Source: a virus
Length of the DNA stretch: 40,884 nt
Direction: 5' to 3' (one strand)
IMG/VR virus record: IMGVR_UViG_3300013131_000097
Span: 1-40,884 of that record
Positions 19,775 to 29,857 of the stretch are shown in pieces (positions within the stretch are counted from its first letter, which is position 1; every line of letters begins with the position of its first letter). Under the pieces are notes generated by a model, which did no database searches, was not told the origin of the DNA, and saw only the letters and a program-made list of their open reading frames with translations. A program made the position numbers and the translations under genes.

Positions 19775-20833
19775 CTAATTTATTAATGGTGCTTTAATTG
19801 TCGGGTGTGATTCGTAGTCGTCAATCTGAAAGTCTTCTATAAGCATTGATAGAATTTCAACACTAACATTGTAGTCTTTGACATCATCTACCGTAGCCCA
19901 AAACTCATCATTTATGTACAAATTTGGTAATCGATATGGTTGTCTTACAATTTGTTCGCGTGCTTGTGATAGATGATCTTGATATAAATGCGCATCTCCC
20001 AAATTACCAATAAGCTCATCAGGTATCATGTTAGTCATCTTTGCTAGCATATGAAGCAGCAATCCATAAGATGCTATATTGAATGGTAAACCTAAAAATG
20101 TATCTACTGAACGTTGATTCCACATTAAAGAGATTGCTCGGGTTGGTGCTAAATCTAATGGATCAATATTTGGAGTATAGCCACGTTTAAAATATTCTGC
20201 CTTTCGTTCTTCTATACTCAACTCTCTTGTATAAACTTGAAACCCATAATGACAGGGTGGAAGTGTCATTTGGTCTAATTCGCCTACATTCCAAGCTGAA
20301 ACCATTAGTCGTCTAGAATCTGGATTTGTCCTGAGGTCACGGATTAGGTTTGCGATTTGGTCTATTTGTTCAGGTACCCAAGCAGTATGAGCATTGAGCT
20401 CTTCCGATTTATCAACTAATTTACCTTTCCAAGCTCTCCACTGCTTACCATATATTGGTCCTAAATCACCCCACCGTTCTGCAAATTTAAAATCTGATTT
20501 CATTTGTTCAATAAACCAATCTTGATTTGGAACGTCTTCATGCCCAATAAAATGTTCTGAGTATTTTTTGTATGCGTCTCCTGTCCAGATGTTGCAATCA
20601 TTGTCTATAAGATATTTGATATTTGTATCACCACGTAAAAACCATAACAACTCCGTTACAATTCCTTTCCAGTACATCTTCTTTGTGGTAAGCAACGGAA
20701 AACCATCTTTCATCTTGTGTCGGATCTGACGTCCGAACAATGATACAGTTTTGCCATTGCGTGTACTCTTCACGGTACCAGATGTTATTAGTTCAAACAA
20801 AAGATCCTGATATTGTCTATCTAAACTATTCAT
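19775..20833 (-). CDS. thyA: Thymidylate synthase
   Basis: 352 residues from MNSLDRQYQDLLFEL. It makes dTMP from dUMP with methylene-tetrahydrofolate, to supply phage DNA synthesis. Seen are the N-terminal LFGRQIRHKMKDGFPLLTTK, WFLRGDTNIKYL, the catalytic cysteine in LPPCHYGFQVY, the RSVDTFLGLPFNIASYGLL and GDAHLY motifs. It is longer than the 264-residue E. coli enzyme because of inserts around residues 95-115 and after the active site (SIEERKAEYFKRGYTPNIDP). The start is fixed by overlap (ATGAATAG) with the small membrane gene upstream; the longer frame from 20866 is rejected. Confidence 0.95.
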   Translation of the reverse strand: MNSLDRQYQDLLFELITSGTVKSTRNGKTVSLFGRQIRHKMKDGFPLLTTKKMYWKGIVTELLWFLRGDTNIKYLIDNDCNIWTGDAYKKYSEHFIGHEDVPNQDWFIEQMKSDFKFAERWGDLGPIYGKQWRAWKGKLVDKSEELNAHTAWVPEQIDQIANLIRDLRTNPDSRRLMVSAWNVGELDQMTLPPCHYGFQVYTRELSIEERKAEYFKRGYTPNIDPLDLAPTRAISLMWNQRSVDTFLGLPFNIASYGLLLHMLAKMTNMIPDELIGNLGDAHLYQDHLSQAREQIVRQPYRLPNLYINDEFWATVDDVKDYNVSVEILSMLIEDFQIDDYESHPTIKAPLIN

Positions 20834-20966
20834 CGCGTTTCTTAGAAAATAAAGATTCAATTGCAATTACAAATGCTGCTATAGGATATATTATAAATCC
20901 TATCCAAAATGCACGTATGCCAATCAACATACGTTTAATTTTACTGGGTCTTTTTCTTTTAATCAT
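20826..20966 (-). CDS. 46-residue basic membrane protein
   Basis: Reads MIKRKRPSKIKRMLIGIRAF then WIGFIIYPIAAFVIAIESLF and SKKRDE. Strongly basic N-terminus, one membrane segment, basic tail. It overlaps the 20963-21247 gene (ATGA) and thyA by 8 nt, which supports translation. Function unknown. Confidence 0.72.
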   Translation of the reverse strand: MIKRKRPSKIKRMLIGIRAFWIGFIIYPIAAFVIAIESLFSKKRDE

Positions 20967-21247
20967 ACAATTCTAGAATTAAGTAAATTGATAAGAGCTT
21001 GTACTTCTCCAAACTCAGTGAATCGAATATTAGGATGAGTATCAAACAATTCTACATACCATTGACCCGTCTCATCTACTTCATCACTTGCACACGAAAT
21101 AAATCCGAAACCAATAACTACATCGTGAGTATAATAATAAAATGATGAATCGGTAGTTGTTTCCCCCGTCTCTGTATCTGTAATCGTAATGGTATCCGAA
21201 CTGTCTTCTCGTTTGAATCCTAGCAATTGAAGTTGTTTTTCAGTCAT
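20963..21247 (-). CDS. Unknown acidic protein, 94 residues
   Basis: Begins MTEKQLQLLGFKREDSSD. Thr-rich strand segment, then GFISCASDEVDETGQWYVEL and a C-terminal helix. This layout (LGF ... W-V-E-L-F ... V-x-x-L-I) resembles small phage proteins with an immunity-like fold, unnamed. Probably behind the weak promoter at 21251-21280. Confidence 0.75.
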   Translation of the reverse strand: MTEKQLQLLGFKREDSSDTITITDTETGETTTDSSFYYYTHDVVIGFGFISCASDEVDETGQWYVELFDTHPNIRFTEFGEVQALINLLNSRIV

Positions 21248-21250
21248 AAC

Positions 21251-21280
21251 ATATTATATTAATTTATTCACACATTTCAA
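21251..21280 (-). promoter_or_regulatory. Possible promoter before 20963-21247
   Basis: Minus strand TATAATAT with TTGAAA 19 nt upstream. The one-base-short spacing and poor upstream box make it weaker than the others. Confidence 0.35.
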
Positions 21281-21472
21281 AATCTACATCTGGAATTGTT
21301 TCACAAAAAAGAAAGTGGGTTGAGTTTCTCAATACATGATCTGCCCCAACCCAGTCTCTATATATTTGTACATATTCCATGTTTGGTTGTTCGTCTAATC
21401 TAGGAGCAAAGTGTGAAATGAATTGCGTCCTTAGTATTTTATATGCTACGTCGTTATGTACTTGAATTTGCA

Positions 21473-21473
<1 letters not shown>
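21264..21473 (-). CDS. Small unknown protein, 69 residues
   Basis: MQIQVHNDVAYKILRTQFIS; ends FLFCETIPDVDFEMCE. No family recognised. One-base overlap with the groEL stop, so it is co-expressed with the chaperonin. Confidence 0.72.
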
Positions 21474-23095
<1,622 letters not shown>

Positions 23096-23112
23096 TTATA
23101 ACTTTTATATAA

Positions 23113-23143
23113 ATATTATATTGTTTTATTCGGCCATTTCCAA
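23113..23143 (-). promoter_or_regulatory. Class B promoter for groEL
   Basis: Minus strand CTTGGAAATGG, 20 nt, TATAATAT. The upstream box is inside the last codons of the VWA gene. Confidence 0.68.
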
Positions 23144-25192
23144 GAACTTTTGATTAACTGTTCTGGATACTTGTGACATATTCACCGGGTCAATAAATTG
23201 AGCATCTGGCCCGTACATTGTATGAAATGCGTGTTTTGTTCCGGCCCATATTGTCCCTTGGTAAATAAAATATGAAATAATATTCATTCCTATTTCTCGG
23301 AAACCGTTTATGACTCTACGGGTATATTCTTCTCCATTATAAGAATATTGCGTTCCATATACATTAGAAGGTTCACCATCTGAATAGTTTATAAAAATAC
23401 ATTCATCGCCTTTTGCATCTTGCTTGATGTCTTTTTCAATACTTTTAAATGCAATGCCCTCTGGAGTACATCCAAATGCGTCTAGATACTTAAACAATGA
23501 TTTAATCTTAGACATTTTGTCATGTGCAGAATCATATGCATACAATGTAACTGTCTTTTCTCTAGATGCAGATAAACAGTCTGTTCCTCGCAATGATATT
23601 TGAACTCTAATACCCGTTGTCATTGAAGCTGCTTGTGCTATAGCTACTGCAGATGTTATTGCATTTCTTAGTTTATCTCCACTCATTGATCCCGATGCAT
23701 CAATTGAAATATGTATGAAATAATTTTTATAACGATCCGTAACGATTCGATGAAATACATTGACATTATCATAACCTAATTGAGAAACTAAACGTCTATC
23801 AATTTTACCAGCTGCCAATCTTGTAGTCTTAAGAGTTCGATCTGAATCTCGTACTTGCAATTTACGACCCAATTGTTTGCCTAAAATGATGCCTCTCTGA
23901 ACTGCTTCATCATTACGCTGAATGTGTTTAACTCTATTCGGATTTGCAATTACATCTGCTTCATAATTTCTTGAACCATTAATGTATTCATCAGACATAT
24001 TACTAAATAAACTTGGCATCGTGCAAATAATGTTTGAAGTCAATTTTTTAATAACAACTGATTCAATTGAATTCATTGGGCCGCCCATCGAAGTATCTAC
24101 CATTCTAACTTCGGTGCCTGATTCTCGCAATGCATTAACGGTAGCTGCTTGTGCTTTTGATAATTTACCGGTTTTTTTCATGTCCCCGGAAAGAAAATCT
24201 TTTTGCTTTTGCAAAGCTTTTTGCAATTTTTCAAGTTGTCGTTCGGATAATGATTTAGATTGAGTATCTTCGCCATCGCCTTCTTCACCTTCTCCTTCGA
24301 TATCATCATCAGCATCCTCGCCTGCACCTGACATTGAAGTTCCTTGTTCACTGCCAGACTCGCTAGGTGTAATTTGTGTTGATGCTGTCTGTTGTTCTTG
24401 TTCCTTAACTGCACCAATAATCAATTTATATACTTGGCACGCTACATCTAATGCCTCATTTGTATTGCGTAAACGACTTATGTTTTGCAAATCAATTACA
24501 TTCCATATAGATCTCAACTCTTTTAAAGCATCCAATTTTCTTTTTGGATTAGTAAAATTGATGATATGAAAAAAGTAATCATCAATTGACTCATTACATT
24601 TTTCACCACATTCTAACGCCGTGTCAATGATTTTATCATTGAAGTATTTGTTATACATTGCTTCATAATACATACGATAACCTGGAGCATTTGTATAAAT
24701 ATAATAATCGATGCGACGGTCTTCAATCCAATTCAATAAGTCTTTTATCAAACCAAATTGTGCTCTAGTCATTGTCATGTCCGGATCAAATCCTTTCATT
24801 CGTATTGCATTAGCAAATACCGTATTTTCTAAGTATGAAGTATTTGAGCCTGTGGTTGTTTTGAACAATGTAAAGTCCGTAAGCAATATGTGCGAACCTT
24901 CATGAAGAGCTAATCCTACTGCGGGGTCAAAGTCTTTATCTTTAAGACTAGTTCCAATAACAACACGCTCGCCATCTGTATAACTTGAGTCATTGCTTTG
25001 AAAAACTACTGGAATTTGTTTACCCGTAACAATATTGACAAAATTACCTATAGCTCGTTGAGCAGCTGCTAACTTAGTTAAATCTACACCGCCATCTTCT
25101 CGTTTAAAATCAGTATCGAAATCTCTATCTAACCAAAAGCTAGATGCATACTTGGGAACATATGTTGTAATTATTTTGCCTGCTTGTTTCAT
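23126..25192 (-). CDS. VWA-domain protein with HExxH, CobT-like
   Basis: 688 residues. Residues 97-101 are HEGSH within LALHEGSHILLTDF, a zincin-like motif. The middle has a Glu/Asp-rich linker (EDADDDIEGEGEEGDGEDTQ) and a coil (SERQLEKLQKALQKQK). From about 490 lies a VWA domain with the metal site DASGSMSG (D498, S500, S502), GTD near 536 and NYSDGEPSN near 605. The order (helical part, acidic linker, VWA) recalls CobT of cobaltochelatase and phage CobT-like proteins. It is paired with the upstream MoxR/CobS-like ATPase, which usually remodels a VWA partner. Metal chelation, protein remodelling and peptidase activity are all possible. Confidence 0.85.
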   Translation of the reverse strand: MKQAGKIITTYVPKYASSFWLDRDFDTDFKREDGGVDLTKLAAAQRAIGNFVNIVTGKQIPVVFQSNDSSYTDGERVVIGTSLKDKDFDPAVGLALHEGSHILLTDFTLFKTTTGSNTSYLENTVFANAIRMKGFDPDMTMTRAQFGLIKDLLNWIEDRRIDYYIYTNAPGYRMYYEAMYNKYFNDKIIDTALECGEKCNESIDDYFFHIINFTNPKRKLDALKELRSIWNVIDLQNISRLRNTNEALDVACQVYKLIIGAVKEQEQQTASTQITPSESGSEQGTSMSGAGEDADDDIEGEGEEGDGEDTQSKSLSERQLEKLQKALQKQKDFLSGDMKKTGKLSKAQAATVNALRESGTEVRMVDTSMGGPMNSIESVVIKKLTSNIICTMPSLFSNMSDEYINGSRNYEADVIANPNRVKHIQRNDEAVQRGIILGKQLGRKLQVRDSDRTLKTTRLAAGKIDRRLVSQLGYDNVNVFHRIVTDRYKNYFIHISIDASGSMSGDKLRNAITSAVAIAQAASMTTGIRVQISLRGTDCLSASREKTVTLYAYDSAHDKMSKIKSLFKYLDAFGCTPEGIAFKSIEKDIKQDAKGDECIFINYSDGEPSNVYGTQYSYNGEEYTRRVINGFREIGMNIISYFIYQGTIWAGTKHAFHTMYGPDAQFIDPVNMSQVSRTVNQKFLEMAE

Positions 25193-25210
25193 ATCTTTAT
25201 TTTTATATAA

Positions 25211-25241
25211 ATATTATAAGAAATTATCCAGTAATATCCAA
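25211..25241 (-). promoter_or_regulatory. Class B promoter for VWA gene
   Basis: Minus strand CCGGTTGGATATTAC, 20 nt between TTG and TATAATAT. It sits just after the U-run of the terminator at 25250-25287, so the VWA gene can be made separately from its ATPase. Confidence 0.78.
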
Positions 25242-25249
25242 CCGGAAAT

Positions 25250-25287
25250 AAAAAAAAAGAGAGGCAGACGTTTAGCGACCACCCCTC
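25250..25287 (-). terminator. Intrinsic terminator after MoxR-like gene
   Basis: Minus-strand stem of about 12 pairs with one mismatch and some G-U (GAGGGGTGGTCG with CGTCTGCCTC, loop CTAAA), then nine Ts. Confidence 0.85.
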
Positions 25288-25303
25288 TTCGAGCTATGAA
25301 AAA

Positions 25304-26476
25304 TTAAAACGGTGTTGCTTCGTTTGAAGCATCATTCCCTGTATTAAATATATCTTTCATTTCAGTTGCCATATGCTTCTGAATGATTTGTTTAACAAAT
25401 GTTCTTTCGGAGTCAGCACCGCCCGATGCATCAAAGAAAGGAATAATTGCAACCTCGGAAGCTTCTGACAAAGAAAATCCGTCGGCTAACAATTCACATA
25501 CTCTAACTGTCATACGCGTTGATATCATTGTTGATAGTTTGCCTTCTTCTGATCTCCATTCTTTGCGGGTTGCATCTGCAATATCTGCGACTGCATGAAT
25601 CAAACTAGCTGATACTTTGTTGCCATATCGCTTTTGTAATAAGTCTTCTTCTTGAGACAATGACAATATATCAACTTCGATAATTTCAAAACGATCCATC
25701 AATGCTCTATCCAATACGCGCGTTGAAGTATACTCCGTACCAATGTTTGCTGTAGCAATAAAGGATACATTTGCTGCAACTTGTATAGTTGGTGAGTCAA
25801 CATCTTCATCTAATCGCAAATAGCGTTGGCCTTCGTCAAGCACTGTCATTAAAATATTCCATGCTTCGGGGTGAGCTCTAGACAACTCATCCAATAAAAT
25901 AACTGCATTCTCTGTTTGAATTGCTCTAACAAATGCTGACTCATCAAAGGTAGTTTCGCCTTGCTTGAAGTGTGTGTTACCAATAAGAGTTGCTCGAGGA
26001 TCTTGCGTAGCACCCAAATTAAAATAAAAGAATGGACGATTAGTTGCTATAGGTAATTCTTTAGCTGCCTGTGTCTTACCACATCCTGCAGGGCCAACCA
26101 TCATGATGTTTTTACCTCGCACGGCTGATCTAACTAGATACTTCCATTTAATGTCAGACATTTCTAAGCTAGCAGGTTTAATTTTATGTGCATTTTGAAT
26201 CAATGCTAATACTGGATCGGCTTCTTGTTTAGTTTGAGGTTGAAGATCTGCACCATATGTTGCTTTCAACTCTTCTTGATTGATTTGATCTAATGCGACA
26301 CGTCTCGCGCGACCCGTTTCATGATCAAAAATTAATGCTTCATCATTTGCAATTGCATGTTGCACCATGATGCTTCGAAATAACGTTGTAATATCATTAC
26401 CGGTTACTAACTCGGAAATGTAAGCATTTCCATCTTGCGTATACTTAACTACGCCAATTGATTTTGTTTTTTTCAT
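25304..26476 (-). CDS. MoxR/CobS-like AAA+ ATPase
   Basis: 390 residues. The N-terminal 100 residues are specific to this protein. Walker A GPAGCGKT is at 128-135, Walker B VILLDELSR at 192-200, sensor 1 SFIATANIGTEY near 255 and the arginine finger in LDRALMDRFEIIEV near 275. The ATLIGNTHF loop and overall spacing place it in the MoxR/CobS/NorQ group. Members act with a VWA partner to insert metals or mature complexes; the partner is encoded directly downstream at 23126-25192. Class B promoter and leader AAAAATAAAAGAGCT fix the start. Confidence 0.9.
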   Translation of the reverse strand: MKKTKSIGVVKYTQDGNAYISELVTGNDITTLFRSIMVQHAIANDEALIFDHETGRARRVALDQINQEELKATYGADLQPQTKQEADPVLALIQNAHKIKPASLEMSDIKWKYLVRSAVRGKNIMMVGPAGCGKTQAAKELPIATNRPFFYFNLGATQDPRATLIGNTHFKQGETTFDESAFVRAIQTENAVILLDELSRAHPEAWNILMTVLDEGQRYLRLDEDVDSPTIQVAANVSFIATANIGTEYTSTRVLDRALMDRFEIIEVDILSLSQEEDLLQKRYGNKVSASLIHAVADIADATRKEWRSEEGKLSTMISTRMTVRVCELLADGFSLSEASEVAIIPFFDASGGADSERTFVKQIIQKHMATEMKDIFNTGNDASNEATPF

Positions 26477-26494
26477 AGCTCTTTTATTTTTCTA

Positions 26495-26525
26495 TATTAT
26501 ATGAAATAAAGAGCTAACATCCAAC
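26495..26525 (-). promoter_or_regulatory. Class B promoter for MoxR-like gene
   Basis: Minus strand TAGGTTGGATGTTAG, 20 nt between TTG and TATAATAT. Confidence 0.78.
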
Positions 26526-28544
26526 CTATTTTATGATTTTTTTTGATGTACCATCTTCGTACAATTCGAATACAAGGCCTGTATATGATTCATCAACTCG
26601 TTGTCCTAACATGTTATAGTAACCTATAATTTTCTTTTCACGAGTTCTGTTATCTAATGCAACCGGGCCATATATTTCATATTGTCCATCAACGTCATAC
26701 TGGATTAGACGATAATAGTGGATTGCATGTTGATCAATATTATCTGAATGGTAGTAATTTATTTTTTCTGTTGAATTACCTGCTGCTGTTTTAGTTGCTA
26801 CTTGAATCCAATTTTCACCATCACGTGATCTTTCAATGCAATAATGAGATGAATTATGTTCAGATGCTGTTGCCCATTTTAAAGAATTCCATAATGGATA
26901 CTCAACACCATCAAAATATAGAAGTTCTACCGGAAGTGGAACAGATATTCTAACAGTATACTCCTCTATCTCACCCCAGCGATAAGCAGTAGTTGAGTAA
27001 GCATCAGTTGATGGTGTTGTATTCCAAACGGATAAAACTCTCATCAAAACATCACCGGTTATGGCGTCTGTTGGTACTGTTATATTTTGTGAAACACTAT
27101 TTGCTGGTGCAGATTGTAATACGTTTTCAGTTACTTGAAACACACCATCACCATTCCAATCAATCCACGCAGCATACCCTTGACCAGGATCGAAAGTATT
27201 TGTTGCAGTAACTGATAGTGCGTATTGGGTTCCTTTGGTTACTTCAATTATCTGATTTGTAAAATCTTCATAAGAATCTCCATCATCTGTTGAGGTATTG
27301 TTTATGTTTGCTAAAGTTACGTTAGAGATATGATCGCCATCTTGTATTCCATAAGTTCCGCTAGTGGTGGTGTATGGTGTTGCGTTATTCAAGTTGACCG
27401 TTACAATGTTTGAGTTACCCGAGGGGCATGTACCGTCTTTTGATGTTGTTCTGAAATAAATCTGCGATTGTTGCACATTCATTATGATAGTATATGGATT
27501 AGAAGGACTTGACACAGACTCCGCAACACTTGTAAAGTTATTAAAAGACCATTCTAATTTAGTTATAGTTCCACCATTTCCGGAAGTTGTAAGTGTTGTT
27601 GCATCATTAACTGTCGTGTTAGTTTTTGTTGATGTTAACGTACCTCCTACAGTCGGTGTCGTACATATAGCTACTGATGTAATGCTTGCTAAAAATCCAT
27701 CCCAAGCACCTATATTTGATATGTCAGTTGTCCATCTTATTGTTAATTGTCCTGATGCATTTTCAGCGGTTATTGCACTTGGTAGCGTTGTACCATTTAG
27801 TGTTGCTAATAGAGGTGCTGATGTGTTTGCTCCGTCGTAGATATACAAATAATCGTAACTCGTTTCCAAGTCCAATTGACTAAAATTTAATTGTAGTTTT
27901 TTTGTATTGTCAGATGGTGTTAATGTGATTGTTCTATTTACACTATTACCATATCCCGTTGACATCGGCCCAGCTGGACCACCGTCATCAGACAGTGAAT
28001 ATGTTAAAGATGAATTTAGTGTTTGAGAACAAGCACTTAAAATAGGTATCAATGTATTAGTAGATGCTGAGGTTGAAGTAATACCTAGATCATCAATGTA
28101 TCTTGAATGTGTCCCTGAACCTCTAGCGTCTACCAATCTAATAAAAACATTTGTAAGACCTAGAGCTCCAATGTTTAACGTATATTGTTGGTATGTTGTT
28201 GTAGATGTGGTTACAGAACCTCTAGTTGTCCATGTAGTTCCATCGGGTGATGTTTGTACATTTAAAGTCCAAGCAGTTGTATTTGAACTTCTTCTATACC
28301 AAAAAGTTAATACTCCTGGATTTGCAATTTGTGGTGTTCTAATCGCATCACTTGCGGCATTAAAAGTTAACATATTAGTTCCTGTTCTTACAGGTGAAGT
28401 TCCATAAGGAACCGAAGTATTTACCCAAGTACCACCTTGTGTGGGCAGAGTGCTAGTGAAACTTTCATAGATTTGATACATGTTGCATTGTGATAATACA
28501 AATGTAGCAAGAAAAAATTGTGTAACAAATAAAAATGTTTTCAT
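26526..28544 (-). CDS. Large secreted protein, GEVED and T9SS type A domains
   Basis: 672 residues. Signal peptide MKTFLFVTQFFLATFVLSQC. Residues about 25-155 resemble a jelly-roll adhesion domain (LTFWYRRSSNTTAWTLNVQT, YIDDLGI). About 170-290 is CUB-like (DYLYIYDGANTSAPLLATLN). About 300-390 is Ig-like. About 400-530 is a GEVED domain (AAWIDWNGDGVFQVTENVLQ, RWGEIEEYTVRI). A fibronectin-like module follows (LPVELLYFDG, LKWATASEHNSSHYCIERSR), then a short T9SS type A end (GYYNMLGQRVDESYTGLVFE, YEDGTSKKIIK). It should be exported to the host surface rather than placed in the virion. Unlike its neighbours it is a single long gene with its own promoter. Confidence 0.88.
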   Translation of the reverse strand: MKTFLFVTQFFLATFVLSQCNMYQIYESFTSTLPTQGGTWVNTSVPYGTSPVRTGTNMLTFNAASDAIRTPQIANPGVLTFWYRRSSNTTAWTLNVQTSPDGTTWTTRGSVTTSTTTYQQYTLNIGALGLTNVFIRLVDARGSGTHSRYIDDLGITSTSASTNTLIPILSACSQTLNSSLTYSLSDDGGPAGPMSTGYGNSVNRTITLTPSDNTKKLQLNFSQLDLETSYDYLYIYDGANTSAPLLATLNGTTLPSAITAENASGQLTIRWTTDISNIGAWDGFLASITSVAICTTPTVGGTLTSTKTNTTVNDATTLTTSGNGGTITKLEWSFNNFTSVAESVSSPSNPYTIIMNVQQSQIYFRTTSKDGTCPSGNSNIVTVNLNNATPYTTTSGTYGIQDGDHISNVTLANINNTSTDDGDSYEDFTNQIIEVTKGTQYALSVTATNTFDPGQGYAAWIDWNGDGVFQVTENVLQSAPANSVSQNITVPTDAITGDVLMRVLSVWNTTPSTDAYSTTAYRWGEIEEYTVRISVPLPVELLYFDGVEYPLWNSLKWATASEHNSSHYCIERSRDGENWIQVATKTAAGNSTEKINYYHSDNIDQHAIHYYRLIQYDVDGQYEIYGPVALDNRTREKKIIGYYNMLGQRVDESYTGLVFELYEDGTSKKIIK

Positions 28545-28558
28545 GGATCGGTTTATTA

Positions 28559-28589
28559 TAAATATAAATTACATGTATAATAAATCCTA
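28559..28589 (-). promoter_or_regulatory. Promoter for large secreted protein
   Basis: Minus strand TTTAGGATTTATT, 20 nt between TAG and TATATTTA. It has the class A-like TAGGAT box but lacks CGCATTGA. Confidence 0.6.
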
Positions 28590-28616
28590 AAAAAACATAA
28601 CTAGATTAATATTTCT

Positions 28617-28739
28617 TTAATCTAAATTATTATTTTGCGATTTATGCTTAGATTTTCTAGTATATTTCTTGCGATTCTTCTGAACCGCCGGCCTAGTTGC
28701 TTGCCAAATCTCCTGCATAGTTAATTCAATCTTTTCCAT
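28617..28739 (-). CDS. 40-residue basic protein
   Basis: Reads MEKIELTMQEIWQATRPAVQ, then KNRKKYTRKSKHKSQNNNLD. Very basic C-terminus, which could bind nucleic acid. Lies between the homing endonuclease and the large secreted protein gene. No family recognised; modest support from codon pattern and a clean frame only. Confidence 0.55.
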   Translation of the reverse strand: MEKIELTMQEIWQATRPAVQKNRKKYTRKSKHKSQNNNLD

Positions 28740-28775
28740 ACAAATAAATATATGAAAATACGTTCAAAATTCAAA

Positions 28776-29399
28776 TCACCAGTTTTCGATAGTATGCCAT
28801 TTTTTTACTACATCATATGAAACATTAAGTTGTTTTGAAATTTCTTTTAAAGACAAATTTTGTTCCTTAAGTTGTTTAATCATTATAAATTGATATTCAG
28901 TTAAAGAACGTCGGGTTAATGATCTAGATCGTATTTGTTCTGGTGACCATTTTACCCATGGTTTTTTCTTATTTTTATGAGCTTGGCTGATTTTCTTTTT
29001 TGTTTCCGTTGAATGAGTTTTTCCCAACATCCTATTATAAGTTTTTGATTTGCCTTTAGCTGATAAACTTCGTTTTAGATTAGATTCAGCTGACATACAA
29101 ATACAATTGTTACCATCGCCGCCTTTTGTTGAATTATATCCAGTATTATACGTATCATATAACGCAATCATTTCAATTTCTTTTATTTTTGCATCAGAAT
29201 TTGATTTACATTCAAATAAAATTTTATGTTCCCAACATTCAACGCCATATTTTCTTAAAGCATTTTGAAATTTTGTATTTGTTATTTTTTTAATCGATTC
29301 CCGTACATGTTGTTCCCAACGGCCTTCCATGGAATTAGAAGTCCATCCAATATAACTTTTTTTAGTTATCAAATTAATATGTTGATATACTATTGCCAT
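28776..29399 (-). CDS. GIY-YIG homing endonuclease
   Basis: 207 residues. VYQHINLITKKSYIGWTSNS is a variant GIY-YIG nuclease start, with RWEQHVRES and the following catalytic Glu region (ALRKYGVECWEHKILFE). RMLGKTHSTETKKKISQAHK is a NUMOD3 DNA-binding repeat, and the C-terminus (LSLKEISKQLNVSYDVVKKW) is a helix-turn-helix. It is free-standing, not inside an intron as far as I can see, like the Seg endonucleases of T4. It is inserted between late genes and probably spreads to the same site in related phages. Confidence 0.9.
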   Translation of the reverse strand: MAIVYQHINLITKKSYIGWTSNSMEGRWEQHVRESIKKITNTKFQNALRKYGVECWEHKILFECKSNSDAKIKEIEMIALYDTYNTGYNSTKGGDGNNCICMSAESNLKRSLSAKGKSKTYNRMLGKTHSTETKKKISQAHKNKKKPWVKWSPEQIRSRSLTRRSLTEYQFIMIKQLKEQNLSLKEISKQLNVSYDVVKKWHTIENW

Positions 29400-29857
29400 T
29401 ATACAATTTTAGAAACAGGTGTTGATGACCACATTCTACATGACCAATATCTAGCACTAGTTCGATCTTTTGCTGTACTACATTTATGTCTTGCTCTAAA
29501 TGATTTTCGTCGCTTTGGATTATCGCGTTTTATTTCCATATTAGGATCGCCAAAGTTAACCTTTACAACATTTCCTTTAGAATTTTTTACATAAACTTTA
29601 TACTTGCGAACGTCACCGCGCATTGGTTTACCTAATTGAACTTTGCGGCCTTGATATTCGGCTTCATTAAGTCCAGGCTCAACTAGTTCTATATACTCCG
29701 GCTTATCAGTCGCGTATGCTTCTTTAATTGTTTCAATTAGACATTGCGGACAATATCCGGCTGATTCCGGTATACAATTTGGAACTTGCTTACCACCTTT
29801 TTCTTTCATTCCTCGTTGTTGGTATCCTTTCCAACAAGCTTCATCAATATACTGCAT
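29399..29857 (-). CDS. Conserved phage protein with RARHxC motif
   Basis: 152 residues. N-terminal CWKGYQQRGMKEKGGKQVPN then a CPQCL pair. The C-terminal half has VVKVNFGDPNMEIKRDNPKR, FRARHKCSTAKDRTSARYWS and CRMW. I recall this C-terminal block from many T4-like marine phages, sometimes within head-maturation proteins, but the function is not known to me. Cysteine pairs suggest metal binding. Confidence 0.8.
   Translation of the reverse strand: MQYIDEACWKGYQQRGMKEKGGKQVPNCIPESAGYCPQCLIETIKEAYATDKPEYIELVEPGLNEAEYQGRKVQLGKPMRGDVRKYKVYVKNSKGNVVKVNFGDPNMEIKRDNPKRRKSFRARHKCSTAKDRTSARYWSCRMWSSTPVSKIV

Noticed and set aside
27484-27840. Plus-strand 118-residue frame inside the large secreted protein gene
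   Set aside because: Shadow of Thr/Ser/Val-rich codons on the other strand; no start signals.
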